This document shows, piece by piece, positions 17,409 through 25,616 of a stretch of 64,000 nt of DNA; the first letter of the stretch is position 1, and each line of letters opens with the position of its first letter. Origin of the DNA: Paraburkholderia acidipaludis NBRC 101816. Lineage in GTDB: Bacteria; Pseudomonadota; Gammaproteobacteria; Burkholderiales; Burkholderiaceae. The stretch spans positions 248,001 through 312,000 of the forward strand of contig NZ_BAXZ01000006.1 in NCBI RefSeq assembly GCF_000684975.1, written 5' to 3'. The translations under genes and the position numbers were made by a program. The notes below the pieces were generated by a model. The model was not told where the DNA came from, ran no database searches, and saw only the letters and a list, made by a program, of their open reading frames with translations.

Positions 17409-17580
17409 GGACTACGGCGCCATTCAGCTTGCGCTGAGGATTGCCGCGCCGGCCGGCTTGTCCAGATGGCCAACGGATGCGTCACGGGCCTCCGTGGTCC
17501 GCGGAGGCATGAAATAATGACTCGAAGCCCCTCCGGTCACACGAACCGGCCCGCTTTCCCTGCACCTTCCGGAGCCCACG

Positions 17581-18213
17581 ATGCATCACGCCGCCCCGAT
17601 CCTCGCCTTTGCCGCTGTCTCGCTCGGTATGGCCCTCACCCCCGGGCCGAACATGATCTATCTGCTTTCTCGTTCGATCTGCCAGGGGCGCAAGGCCGGC
17701 CTGATTTCGCTCGGGGGCGTCGCGCTCGGCTTCGTGTTTTACATGCTGTGCGCGGCGTTCGGCATTACCGCTTTGCTGATGACGGTGCCTTTCGCCTATG
17801 ACGCATTGCGCTTTGGCGGCGCACTCTACCTGGCGTGGCTCGCATGGCAGGCGCTCAAGCCGGGCGGCCGCTCGCCGTTCCAGGTCCGCGAGCTGGCGCC
17901 GGATAGTCCGAGAAAGCTGTTTCTGATGGGTTTCGTCACGAACCTGCTGAATCCGAAGATCGCGATCCTCTATCTCTCACTGCTGCCGCAGTTCATCGAC
18001 CCGCACCACGGCAGCGTGCTCGTCCAGTCGATCATGCTCGGCTTGATCCAGATCGCGCTTTCGATCACGGTGAATGCCACGGTAGCCATGACAGCGGGCA
18101 CGATCGCGGCCTTCCTCGCGGGACGTCCCGCCTGGCTCACGATCCAGCGTTGGCTGATGGGAACGGTATTGGCGGGACTCGCCGTCAGAATCGCGGCCGA
18201 AGGCCAGCGCTAA
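17581..18213 (+). CDS. LysE/RhtB-family exporter
   Basis: A 210-residue inner-membrane transporter of the LysE family, which exports amino acids such as lysine, threonine or homoserine. The N-terminal signature SLGMALTPGPNMIYLLSRSICQGRKAGLISLGG is clear, and the hydrophobic profile suggests six helices. The conserved FVTNLLNPKIAILYLSLLPQF lies mid-protein. ATG 17581 has GGAG 8 bases upstream. No LysG-type LysR regulator is adjacent. The transported amino acid is unknown. Confidence 0.92.
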   Translation: MHHAAPILAFAAVSLGMALTPGPNMIYLLSRSICQGRKAGLISLGGVALGFVFYMLCAAFGITALLMTVPFAYDALRFGGALYLAWLAWQALKPGGRSPFQVRELAPDSPRKLFLMGFVTNLLNPKIAILYLSLLPQFIDPHHGSVLVQSIMLGLIQIALSITVNATVAMTAGTIAAFLAGRPAWLTIQRWLMGTVLAGLAVRIAAEGQR

Positions 18214-18292
18214 GGCGAGCCCGTCCCGCCGGCGCTAGTGGATGCCTTGAGAGAACTTCAAGCGAATTTCGAGCGAAAACGACTGGCGAAAT

Positions 18293-18580
18293 TCAAACGC
18301 GCCCCAACGGAGAACGCATAGCGGGCGCGTGCAGCTTGACCGAGCCGGCGGGAATGGAGCGAGGTTCGATCTGGACCATGTCCTGAGCGAACATGTCCTG
18401 CCGCAGCTCGCCTTGCTCGTCGAACCACTGGCAGATCAGCCAGTGGCCGGCTGCAAAGCCCACCGGGCCGGCATACATGACGGTCATGCGCGGACCGCCG
18501 GATTTGAGGGTGACGACGTCGCCAATTCCGGCCATGGCGGCGCGCTGACTTTCGGCAACGTCGATGGTCGTATCAAGCAT
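18293..18580 (-). CDS. YodC-like DUF2158 protein
   Basis: A 95-residue small cytoplasmic protein of the DUF2158/YodC family. The core motif GDVVTLKSGGPRMTV is followed by a Cys/Trp-containing strand (LICQWFDEQGELRQDMF), as in the family. GGGGAA lies before ATG 18580, which is preferred to the longer frame from 18655. It converges on the LysE exporter. The function of the family is unknown; the fold is likely a small SH3-like barrel. Confidence 0.8.
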   Translation of the reverse strand: MLDTTIDVAESQRAAMAGIGDVVTLKSGGPRMTVMYAGPVGFAAGHWLICQWFDEQGELRQDMFAQDMVQIEPRSIPAGSVKLHAPAMRSPLGRV

Positions 18581-19192
18581 GTGATTCCCCGGAAAATGGG
18601 TTGATGCATACCCGGCTGGGTTATACGTTTCCCCGCTTGCGCACCGGTCTGACAATAATCGCAGCCGGCTTTTTTTATAAGTCTCGCAAGACTAGCAACA
18701 CGCATTATTTCGCGCAAGTTATTTTTAGATGAAAGCGAATGAAAAGGGAATTAGCCAATGAGGCCGCTCCGGTGGCAGCAGCACGAATTACCGGGCATGC
18801 CGCCGCGACAGGAAAAACCTCCAGCAGGAGCCCGGTGAATAATCGACGCCGTGCGCCGCGGCATTTTCTTTTGCAGTGCCGCAATAATCTGCCTGTTACT
18901 GGCTGAAGTCATCTCGCGCAACGCTCAGCATAATCTCCCACCTGAAATCTTCACTGCTGGCTGAAACGTTTTCCGGTCTGTGAACTGTTTGTTATGCGCT
19001 ATGAAGCATCTTTTGAACAATTCATTAATCCAGACCCACCGGCATTAGTCATGGTATTTGCCGCGGGACAAGCAGAAATGAATACGTGTCACATTGCCCG
19101 ATTCTTTCGCCCCTAAAAAGCATCCGATCCAGACGGCACGCCGCTCTGGAACCACATCGGCATCAGCCTGCACCCCAAGAAATTCTCGCAAG
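18581..19192. other. AT-richer intergenic stretch without a convincing gene
   Basis: About 610 bases, noticeably richer in A+T than the rest (for example TTTTTTATAAG near 18,670 and GTTATTTTTAGATG near 18,720). Only a 40-codon open frame (18,994-19,116, plus strand) without a ribosome site is present. Repeats of CTGGCTGAA occur near 18,900 and 18,957. I see no integrase, tRNA end or inverted repeat. It may be the worn edge of a horizontally acquired segment that includes the following toxin pair. Confidence 0.5.
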
Positions 19193-19229
19193 GTTGTCAC
19201 TTGACAACTTTCATCACCAAACATACACT
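19193..19229 (+). promoter_or_regulatory. Promoter with operator for the toxin pair
   Basis: A sigma-70-type promoter, TTGACA (19201-19206), 17 bases, TACACT (19224-19229). Overlapping the -35 is a perfect inverted repeat GTTGTCA-CT-TGACAAC (19193-19208), well placed for autorepression by the DNA-binding protein of the pair. The predicted start of transcription (~19236) is only about 4 bases before the ATG at 19240, so the message would be almost leaderless. Confidence 0.65.
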
Positions 19230-19239
19230 GAGGCAGTTG

Positions 19240-19527
19240 ATGAGACGTCCGCATCCACGAAAAGAGATAGAAGCTGCGCTGCAATATGCCGAGTCGAATG
19301 GCTGGGCGGTACGGCCAAAGAAGGGCAATGGCCATGCGTGGGGGCGGATTTACTGTCCCTACAACGACGCGGACTGTCGTTGCGGAGAATTTTGCATTAC
19401 GAGCGTATAGAGCACGCCTCGCAGCGCTGCGAATCATGCGGCGCACCTGATGCGGGTCGTCAACAACTGCACGACTCACCGACCAGAACATGCCCGACGT
19501 GGCGCAGGCGCTCACGGGCCGGAGTAA
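19240..19527 (+). pseudogene. Toxin-like small protein interrupted by an in-frame amber codon
   Basis: The frame opens at ATG 19240 (GAGG 6 bases upstream) and encodes MRRPHPRKEIEAALQYAES..., a small basic protein with a GHAWGRIYCPYND segment and a Cys-rich CRCGEFC motif. A TAG at 19408-19410 falls where relatives I recall have Trp (VWSTPRSAANHA). After the TAG the same frame stays open for 38 codons to TAA 19525-19527, three bases before the next gene. The intact product would be 95 residues; the truncated one is 56. The order (small basic protein, then HTH protein, one operator promoter) looks like a toxin-antitoxin unit with a disabled toxin. Family identity is from memory and moderate. 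Confidence 0.65.
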
Positions 19528-19530
19528 CTC

Positions 19531-20055
19531 ATGGAATACGTTTTCACCCTCAAATACCAGCTGGCAGCGAACGATTGCGACCATGAAACGCTCGTCGAGC
19601 GGCTTGGCGAAGCTGGCTGCGATGACGCCACCCCGGGCATCGGACAACCCGGGCGGATCGCGCTCGCGTTCACACGCGAGAGTCCCGACGCCTGGACAGC
19701 TATCCGTACCGCTCTGCAGGATGTCAAACAGGCCATTCCGTCCGCTCGCCTTATCGAGGCGGCGCCGGACTTCGTCGGTTTGACGGACGCAGCCGACGCA
19801 ACCGGAATGTCTCGTCAAAACATGCGCAAACTGATGCTCGCGCACGCCACGGACTTTCCCGCACCGGTGCATGAGGGCAACCCCTCCTTGTGGCACCTCT
19901 CCGACATTCTTGCCTGGCTGAACGATCGGGACGGCTATAGCATCGACGCCGATCTGCTCGACGTCGCCAGCTCCGCCAAGCAGGTCAATCTGGCCAAAGA
20001 GGCGCGGGAAAGAGAACCTCGCGCCGGCCGCGAACTCGAGGGGCTGGTCGCCTGA
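19531..20055 (+). CDS. Helix-turn-helix DNA-binding protein (probable antitoxin partner)
   Basis: A 174-residue protein. The N-terminal ~75 residues (YVFTLKYQLAANDCDHETLVERLGEAGCDD...IALAFTRESPD) form a small alpha/beta domain; residues ~85-130 hold an HTH (DFVGLTDAADATGMSRQNMRKLMLAH) followed by FPAPVHEGNPSLWHLSDILAWL, the MerR/AlpA-like pattern of excisionase-type winged helices. ATG 19531 has GGAG 6 bases upstream and is only three bases after the stop of the interrupted upstream frame, so the two were one transcription unit. The likely role is repression of its own promoter at the 19,193 inverted repeat and neutralisation of the toxin. Confidence 0.75.
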   Translation: MEYVFTLKYQLAANDCDHETLVERLGEAGCDDATPGIGQPGRIALAFTRESPDAWTAIRTALQDVKQAIPSARLIEAAPDFVGLTDAADATGMSRQNMRKLMLAHATDFPAPVHEGNPSLWHLSDILAWLNDRDGYSIDADLLDVASSAKQVNLAKEAREREPRAGRELEGLVA

Positions 20056-20063
20056 CCGGCGCC

Positions 20064-20645
20064 CTATTCCCGGAACGGGAGAGCGCCCTTGCCCTGCTCC
20101 TGCTGCCCTTCGGCGCGCATGTCGAACACGTTGAGCGTCATGGCCACCAGTGCGTAGTAACCCAGCAAACCAACGAGATTCACCGTCACCTCGCGCCCGA
20201 ACCGCTCCATCGTTTGCGCGTAAGTCGCGTCCGATACGCGTTTGGCGTCGTATAGCTCGGTCGCGAACGCGTAGATGAGCGCATCGTCGGGATCGTCGAA
20301 CTGCGGAGCCGCGCCTGTACGAATCTGCTCCGCCAGCGCCACGGGCACACCCGCCTCCAGCGCGATCGGATAGTGGATATACCATTCGGCCTGCGCCTGC
20401 CAGCGCGCAGCCGTTACGAGTATCGCCAGTTCCGAGAGGCGCAGCGGCAAGCCCGTGCGATAGCGGCAGAACGCGCCCAGGCGCTGGGCGTGCTGGGCCA
20501 GCTCGGGACTGTAGATCCAGCCGAGAAACGGCCCGTTCAGGTTGCCGCGAGGGCCTGAGAGGATTTCATCGAGCACGGCCTTCTGTTCCGGCGTTGCCTG
20601 CGAGGCCTCGAAGGCGGGAAGCCGCGGATTCCGCGATTGCGTCAT
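20064..20645 (-). CDS. Carboxymuconolactone decarboxylase family protein
   Basis: A 193-residue protein of the CMD/AhpD-like fold, all-helical and usually oligomeric. The region RLPLRLSELAILVTAARWQAQAEWYIHYPIALEAGV matches the CMD core, but the CxxC pair of redox-active AhpD members is absent (AEWYIH in its place), so a peroxidase function is unlikely; the His may act in isomerase or decarboxylase-like chemistry. It is the last gene of the minus-strand block that includes the aminotransferase and the C45 hydrolase (48-base gaps). ATG 20645 has GGAG upstream. Its exact reaction is unknown. Confidence 0.82.
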   Translation of the reverse strand: MTQSRNPRLPAFEASQATPEQKAVLDEILSGPRGNLNGPFLGWIYSPELAQHAQRLGAFCRYRTGLPLRLSELAILVTAARWQAQAEWYIHYPIALEAGVPVALAEQIRTGAAPQFDDPDDALIYAFATELYDAKRVSDATYAQTMERFGREVTVNLVGLLGYYALVAMTLNVFDMRAEGQQEQGKGALPFRE

Positions 20646-20693
20646 GGATGAACTCCGTGAGTGTTCCATCGATCAAGAAGCACAAGTCCGCGC

Positions 20694-22040
20694 TCACGCC
20701 GCGCGCGACACACCCGTTGCGACGAGCGCGCCGTCGATCGCGTCGGCAAGGCGCTCCGTGATGGCGTCGATATCGCGCGCCGTGCAGATGAACGGCGGCG
20801 CGAGCAGCACGTGGTCGCCATGCTTGCCGTCCACCGTACCGCCCATCGGATACACCATCAGGCCTCGCGCGAACGCTTCGCGCCTGATCGCTGCGTGCAG
20901 CTTCAGCGCAGGATCGAAGGTCGCCTTCGTCTCGCGGTCTTTCACCAGTTCGACGCCCACGAAGAGTCCGCGTCCGCGCACGTCGCCCACATACGGATGC
21001 GCCGCATACCGTTCGCGCAGATTCGCCCGCAGTTGCTCGCCGCGCGCGAGCACATTGTCGAGCAGCTTCTCTTCGGCAATCACGTGCTGCACCTCGAGTG
21101 CCGCCGCACAGGCAGTAGCGTGACCGATATAGGTATGGCCGTGCTGGAAGTAGCCGCTGCCGCCGACAATCGTGTCGTAAATACGCTGGCTGACGAGCGT
21201 CGCGCCGATAGGCTGATAGCCGGCGCCAAGGCCTTTGGCGATGGTCAGCAGGTCCGGGCTCACGCCGTCCTCTTCGCAGGCGAACAGGTAGCCGGTGCGG
21301 CCCATGCCCGACATGATCTCGTCGAGGATCAACAGCACGCCGTAGCGGTCGCACACCGCGCGGATCTTGCGGAAGTATTCGCGCACCGGCGGCACCGCAC
21401 CAGCCGTTGCGCCCACAACCGTTTCCGCCACGAACGCGGCAACCGTCTCCGCTCCCAGCTCGAGGATTTTGTGTTCGAGCTCGTCGGCAAGGCGCTGGGC
21501 GTAGACCTCGTCGGATTCGCCTTCGCGACGCTCGCGATACGCGTAGCAAGGGCTCACGTGATGCGACTCGATCAGGATCGGCAGGAACGGCTCGCGGCGC
21601 CACGCATTGCCGCCAATCGCCAGCGCGCCGAGCGTGTTGCCGTGGTAGCTCTGGCGGCGCGCGATGAAGTGGCGGCGCGCGAGCTCGCCTTTCTCGACGA
21701 AGTACTGACGCGCGAGCTTGAGCGCGGCCTCGATGGCCTCCGAGCCGCCCGACACGAAATAAACGTGGTCGAGGCCGGCCGGCGCGGCGGCGATGAGATG
21801 GTCGGCCAGTTGCTCGGACGCTTCGGTCGTGAAGAACGACGTGTGCGCGTAAGGCAGTTGCTCCGCCTGGCGCTTGATCGCGCCGATCACGCGTGCATTG
21901 CTGTGGCCAAGGCACGAGACTGCCGCGCCGCCGCTCGCGTCGACGTAGCGCTTGCCGGCGGAGTCGACGATTTCGATGCCTTCGCCCGCAACCGCTACGG
22001 GCAGCGTCTGCCTGGGCATCCGATGAAAGACGTGGGTCAT
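20694..22040 (-). CDS. Class III PLP-dependent aminotransferase
   Basis: A 448-residue fold-type I PLP enzyme of the omega-amino acid/diaminobutyrate aminotransferase class. Seen: YVDASGGAAVSCLGH near the N-terminus, FVSGGSEAIEAALKLARQ (PLP phosphate site), LILDEIMSGMGRTGYLFACE (Asp binding the pyridine nitrogen), TIAKGLGAGYQPIGA with the Schiff-base Lys, and HGHTYIGHATACAAALEV. It moves an amino group from an omega-amine or beta-amino substrate to pyruvate or 2-oxoglutarate. It is 48 bases downstream of the C45 hydrolase and 48 bases upstream of the CMD gene, so it probably acts on the amine released by the hydrolase. Confidence 0.92.
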   Translation of the reverse strand: MTHVFHRMPRQTLPVAVAGEGIEIVDSAGKRYVDASGGAAVSCLGHSNARVIGAIKRQAEQLPYAHTSFFTTEASEQLADHLIAAAPAGLDHVYFVSGGSEAIEAALKLARQYFVEKGELARRHFIARRQSYHGNTLGALAIGGNAWRREPFLPILIESHHVSPCYAYRERREGESDEVYAQRLADELEHKILELGAETVAAFVAETVVGATAGAVPPVREYFRKIRAVCDRYGVLLILDEIMSGMGRTGYLFACEEDGVSPDLLTIAKGLGAGYQPIGATLVSQRIYDTIVGGSGYFQHGHTYIGHATACAAALEVQHVIAEEKLLDNVLARGEQLRANLRERYAAHPYVGDVRGRGLFVGVELVKDRETKATFDPALKLHAAIRREAFARGLMVYPMGGTVDGKHGDHVLLAPPFICTARDIDAITERLADAIDGALVATGVSRAA

Positions 22041-22088
22041 GGAATTCTCTCTCGATGCGGTGAAATGGAATTCGCCGGAACGGGGCCG

Positions 22089-23132
22089 TTAGCGGCGCGC
22101 GTCGGCAGCGATGAAACGATCGAACACGCGCCGGCCGTCCTGCCAGACGCCGAAGCCGACACCCTCGGCGCCGATCGCGAAGCAGGCCGTTGCGAGCGTG
22201 TTCTCGTCGTCGGGGTCGTGCGGGTCGTCGCGGAAAATCGGCAGGCCGCCTCCGGCCCGGTCTTGCAGTACGCCGACGAGCGCGTCGCCGCCCGGCTGTG
22301 CGCCCAGCGCCGGCAGCAATTCGGCGAGGCGAATCTGGCGATCGCGCGACGAATCGGTCACGATCTGCGCTTCGCTCTCGCAACCCGCATGAATCAGGTG
22401 GTTGGCGTGGCCGGACGGCGCGTTCAGTGCGGTGATCGAGCAGCGTTGCGCGGTCGCCTCGACGCTGTGGACGCGCACGCCATCCGCCAGCGCGCCGCCT
22501 ATCGTGTGATGAAAACCGCTTGCGCGCGGCGTGTCGCGCAAGAGCGCAAGCGCCTCGTCGAGCGTCGCCGCGTCGAGCACGGCACGCGCGAGCATCATGC
22601 GCGGCACGCCGGCACGCGGCTCACGAATGCGCACGTTGTTGATCGTCTGGACCAGGCCGGCTCGCGTGGCCGCGAAGGTGTGGCCCGGCAGCGAGCCCGG
22701 GTAGCAGAAGCTGACGAAGCCAGGCTTGCCGTCGGGCTGCACATCGACGAGAAAGCAGCGGCCGTGCAGATACGGATCCCCATCCTCGTTGTGCGCGATC
22801 AGCGCCCCCGCCGGCGTAGGGGTCGCAACGGTCGTGCACCCGTCGGGCACGCGGTGGATCAGTTCGCCGCGGCAATTCCAGAGGAATAGATCTTCGGCCG
22901 GCCAGCCCAGCGCTTCGGCCATGGCATCGAGTTCGGCCACGCACGCCGGGAAATGACGCTGTGCCTCGACGCGCAACTGCTGCGCGAACACGCTGCCGCG
23001 CCAGCGGCTCACCGCCTGCCATGCCGCGCTCTGCGCCATGTAGGCGTTGAAGATAGGGGCGGCGAGAAGGCCAAGCTGCCGCCCTATCGCCTCGGGCGTG
23101 CCGCCCAACTGGTAACACTTCAGTGCCTGCAT
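22089..23132 (-). CDS. C45-family autoproteolytic acyltransferase/hydrolase
   Basis: A 347-residue Ntn-hydrolase of peptidase family C45 (acyl-CoA:6-aminopenicillanate acyltransferase type). Such proteins cut themselves before a nucleophilic Cys, here expected at Cys99 in PDGCTTVATP, then hydrolyse or form an amide. The mature start is followed by AGALIAHNEDGDPYL, typical of the family (the Asn/Asp pair of the oxyanion region). ATG 23132 was chosen because AGGAA lies 6 bases upstream; an ATG at 23150 has no such site. It heads the operon with the aminotransferase and CMD protein. Penicillin synthesis is not implied; bacterial members mostly cleave N-acyl amino compounds. Confidence 0.85.
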   Translation of the reverse strand: MQALKCYQLGGTPEAIGRQLGLLAAPIFNAYMAQSAAWQAVSRWRGSVFAQQLRVEAQRHFPACVAELDAMAEALGWPAEDLFLWNCRGELIHRVPDGCTTVATPTPAGALIAHNEDGDPYLHGRCFLVDVQPDGKPGFVSFCYPGSLPGHTFAATRAGLVQTINNVRIREPRAGVPRMMLARAVLDAATLDEALALLRDTPRASGFHHTIGGALADGVRVHSVEATAQRCSITALNAPSGHANHLIHAGCESEAQIVTDSSRDRQIRLAELLPALGAQPGGDALVGVLQDRAGGGLPIFRDDPHDPDDENTLATACFAIGAEGVGFGVWQDGRRVFDRFIAADARR

Positions 23133-23222
23133 CGATGTTCCTGTTTCCATCGGGCCCGCGTTCTGGCGCCTTTCCGATCGGGAAAGGACGCCGAGAGACA
23201 GCCCGCCATTGCCTATGGGCGA

Positions 23223-23252
23223 TTTATACGCCTCATCAACATATGTTGTCAA
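23223..23252 (-). promoter_or_regulatory. Promoter and palindromic operator of the C45 operon
   Basis: On the minus strand, TTGACA (23247-23252), 18 bases, TATAAA (23223-23228). A perfect 12-base palindrome CAACATATGTTG (23237-23248) lies in the spacer and touches the -35. A near copy, CAACAAATGTTA, occurs at about 24,243-24,254 just upstream of the RpiR-family gene, which makes that regulator the natural candidate for binding both. Confidence 0.65.
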
Positions 23253-23358
23253 TATTACATCATCAACAACAAATGAATTACAGGGCGGCGCAAAGCCCCG
23301 TCGCGGTGAAACCGCGATTGCCAGTCGAAAAGGGGGAAAAGCGCGCGTTCAGCGCGCT

Positions 23359-24219
23359 TCAGGGCACATAAGCACCGCGCGCATTGAGCGAGCGCTCGGC
23401 CTGCTCGAGCCGCGCGACAGCCTCCGCGCCTTCGAGCGCGAGCAAATGCGCGACCAGCGATTCGGCCAATGCCGTCGCGGCCACGAGCGACGGAAAGAAC
23501 GACGGGCTCTCGTGCGTGAAGATGAGGGCCGTTTCAGCATTCAGAGCGACAGGCGAAACCGCGCTATCGGTAATCGCGATCAGCCGGCTGCCCTTCTCCA
23601 GGGCTGCTTCGGCCACCCGCGCCGCCTCGACCGAATACGGTGCGAAGCTGACCACGATCGTCGCGCTGTCGCGCTCGATGCCGAGCAGCTGCATTTCGAG
23701 CGTGCCCGCCTCGCCGCCCAGCAGCGAGACCGAAGGGCGAAACAGCCGATATTCGTACACGAGCCCGAAGGCGACCGCGTAACACGAGCGAAAGCCCGCC
23801 ACATGAACATGCTTCGCCTTGCGCAGCGCGCGCACGGCCTCGACGATCGCGCGGGCGTTCTGTGCGGCGCTGGCCACGAGATTGTGCTGCTGCGCCGCGA
23901 GCAGATCGCGCGCCAGCGCGTCTTTCGCACTGCCGGCAACGAGCGAGCGGGCGCGGCTCGTGAGCGGCTCGGGCCGCGTGCGCACGCGTGCGACGAACAG
24001 GTTGCGCAATTCGTTCCAGCCAGGAAAACCCAGCTGCTGCGAGAGGCGAACGAGCGAAGCGGGCTGCACGTTGGCGCGCTCGGCGATCTTGCGCATCGAC
24101 GAGACGGCCACTTCGTCCGGGTGATCGAGCAGGAACGCGGCCCCCGTCTGGAACTGCGGGCTCAGTTCGGCAAAGCGCGCTCGGATCAGCGCGGCAAGCT
24201 GATCGAAACTATCGGGCAT
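23359..24219 (-). CDS. MurR/RpiR-family transcriptional regulator
   Basis: A 286-residue regulator with an N-terminal HTH_6 domain (residues ~1-75: SSMRKIAERANVQPASLVRLSQQLGFPGWNELRNLF) and a C-terminal SIS domain (residues ~125-260: HVHVAGFRSCYAVAFGLVYEYRLF, VVSFAPYSVEAARVAEAALEKGSRLIAITDSAVSPVA). SIS domains bind phosphosugars, but many RpiR proteins control amine and amino acid genes. ATG 24219 was chosen at the family-typical start. It sits between the C45 operon and the dioxygenase gene on the same strand; CAAC(A/T)AATGTT-type sites lie before both itself and the C45 gene, suggesting local control and autoregulation. Confidence 0.9.
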   Translation of the reverse strand: MPDSFDQLAALIRARFAELSPQFQTGAAFLLDHPDEVAVSSMRKIAERANVQPASLVRLSQQLGFPGWNELRNLFVARVRTRPEPLTSRARSLVAGSAKDALARDLLAAQQHNLVASAAQNARAIVEAVRALRKAKHVHVAGFRSCYAVAFGLVYEYRLFRPSVSLLGGEAGTLEMQLLGIERDSATIVVSFAPYSVEAARVAEAALEKGSRLIAITDSAVSPVALNAETALIFTHESPSFFPSLVAATALAESLVAHLLALEGAEAVARLEQAERSLNARGAYVP

Positions 24220-24292
24220 GCGGGCAACGGTTGGGTAGGCGACAACAAATGTTACCACCGGTGTTGCGGGATGTTGCCGCCCGGTCAGTCGG

Positions 24293-25510
24293 TCAGTCGG
24301 TCCGGCGCCGCCAGTCGTATTCCCGCAATGCCTCGGCAAGCGCCGCATCGGACCAACGCTCATCCAGTGCCTGGCGCAGCACGGCCTGCTGACTCTTCGG
24401 CGCGAGGCCGCCAACGGGCGGGTCGCGGTCCAGATTGGCCGGAAACGGGTAGCCTTCGGCGCAAGACGCAATCACTGCCTCGATCTCGGCATCGGTCATC
24501 CGCGCGGCCTCGCGGTCGTCACGCAGGACGCGGAATAGTGCCTCGCACATCCGCCGGCGATCCACCGTTTCCATCGCGCGACCGAACGCCGACGAAATCT
24601 GCAGCAGATTGGCCATGCGCTGGACGTCTGCCGTCCGGTTCGCGCCGGCGGCATGAAACAGAGCCGGATTGAAGAACAGCGCGTCGCCCTTTTCGAGCGG
24701 CAGCTGCACGCAATGCGCTTCGAAATACTCGCGAAAATCCGGGCGCCGCCACGCCAGATACCCCTCGGCATAGCGCTGCGAATACGGCAGGAGCTTTGTG
24801 GGCCCGCTCTCGACCGGCATGTCGCTGTGAGCAACCGCGCCCTGAAGCGTGAGGAACGCCGAGACTTGGTGCACGTGCGCCGGAAAGCGCTCCGCCTCTT
24901 CAGCCGTCAGGAAGCCGAGATGGTAGTCGCGGTGCGCGAGCTGGGCCTGCCCCCCGGGACGAACGACGTTGACCTGCGAGGTCATCTGATACGCGGGCCC
25001 GAGCCAGGCTTCGGCAACCGCCGCGAGCATCGGATTGGCAAAATAGCGTGCGAATACGGCGGGCGCCTCCAGACAGAGCTTCTCCTGGGCGTTCCAGATG
25101 CGGTCGTTCGCGCCAGCCTTCGCGAAATGGTCGCCCGCACTGTTCCCGTTGGCACGTTCGGCACGGATGATCGATTCGAACACGGCGGTCGCTTCGTCAA
25201 TCGGGCCCACGTCTTCATAGGCCCGCTGCAGCACCAGCACGCCCGCCCCGTCGCGCAGAACGCCCGCCCATTCCGCCTGCAGCCTGGCGCGCTGCCGCTC
25301 GTCCGCCACCACGCGACGCAGGGCGCGGCAGTCGTACAACGGAATCTGTTGCCCGACGGCGCCGGCAAATCGCAGCGGCGGGGAATCCCGCCGCGCGAGC
25401 AGCGCCGCAAATTCGTGCAGCGAGCAGCCGGACTCCGTGTACCAGCCCTGGCCAAGCTCTCCTGCGTCCGCTTCTGTGTCTGCTTCTCCATGCATTTCAC
25501 GCCGGTTCAT
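24293..25510 (-). CDS. Phytanoyl-CoA dioxygenase family protein
   Basis: A 405-residue Fe(II)/2-oxoglutarate-dependent oxygenase. The iron facial triad is visible as HRD in QLAHRDYHLG (HxD) and the distal His in ALFHAAGANR, with the 2-oxoglutarate-binding Arg about 5 residues later. Bacterial members hydroxylate diverse small molecules. ATG 25510 follows AAGGAGACGCG. It is the first gene of the minus-strand block, divergent from the LacI-type regulator at 25,617, so it may be controlled by it and contribute an oxidation step to the same pathway as the C45 hydrolase and aminotransferase. Substrate unknown. Confidence 0.88.
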   Translation of the reverse strand: MNRREMHGEADTEADAGELGQGWYTESGCSLHEFAALLARRDSPPLRFAGAVGQQIPLYDCRALRRVVADERQRARLQAEWAGVLRDGAGVLVLQRAYEDVGPIDEATAVFESIIRAERANGNSAGDHFAKAGANDRIWNAQEKLCLEAPAVFARYFANPMLAAVAEAWLGPAYQMTSQVNVVRPGGQAQLAHRDYHLGFLTAEEAERFPAHVHQVSAFLTLQGAVAHSDMPVESGPTKLLPYSQRYAEGYLAWRRPDFREYFEAHCVQLPLEKGDALFFNPALFHAAGANRTADVQRMANLLQISSAFGRAMETVDRRRMCEALFRVLRDDREAARMTDAEIEAVIASCAEGYPFPANLDRDPPVGGLAPKSQQAVLRQALDERWSDAALAEALREYDWRRRTD

Positions 25511-25616
25511 CGCGTCTCCTTCCTGTCCGCTTTTGTGTCAAACAAGCATACCGGCGCGAGCGAAGCGTGAGCTATCATGAATCGATCAAAAACACCTCAA
25601 AATGGAGGCCTCGAAC

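Noticed and set aside
20064..20645. AhpD-type peroxidase activity for the CMD protein
   Set aside because: The CxxC pair required for that activity is not present in this sequence.
24285..24303. Short direct repeat GGTCAGTC before the end of the dioxygenase gene
   Set aside because: Two to three imperfect copies of 8 bases partly inside the coding end; too short to call a repeat element or CRISPR.
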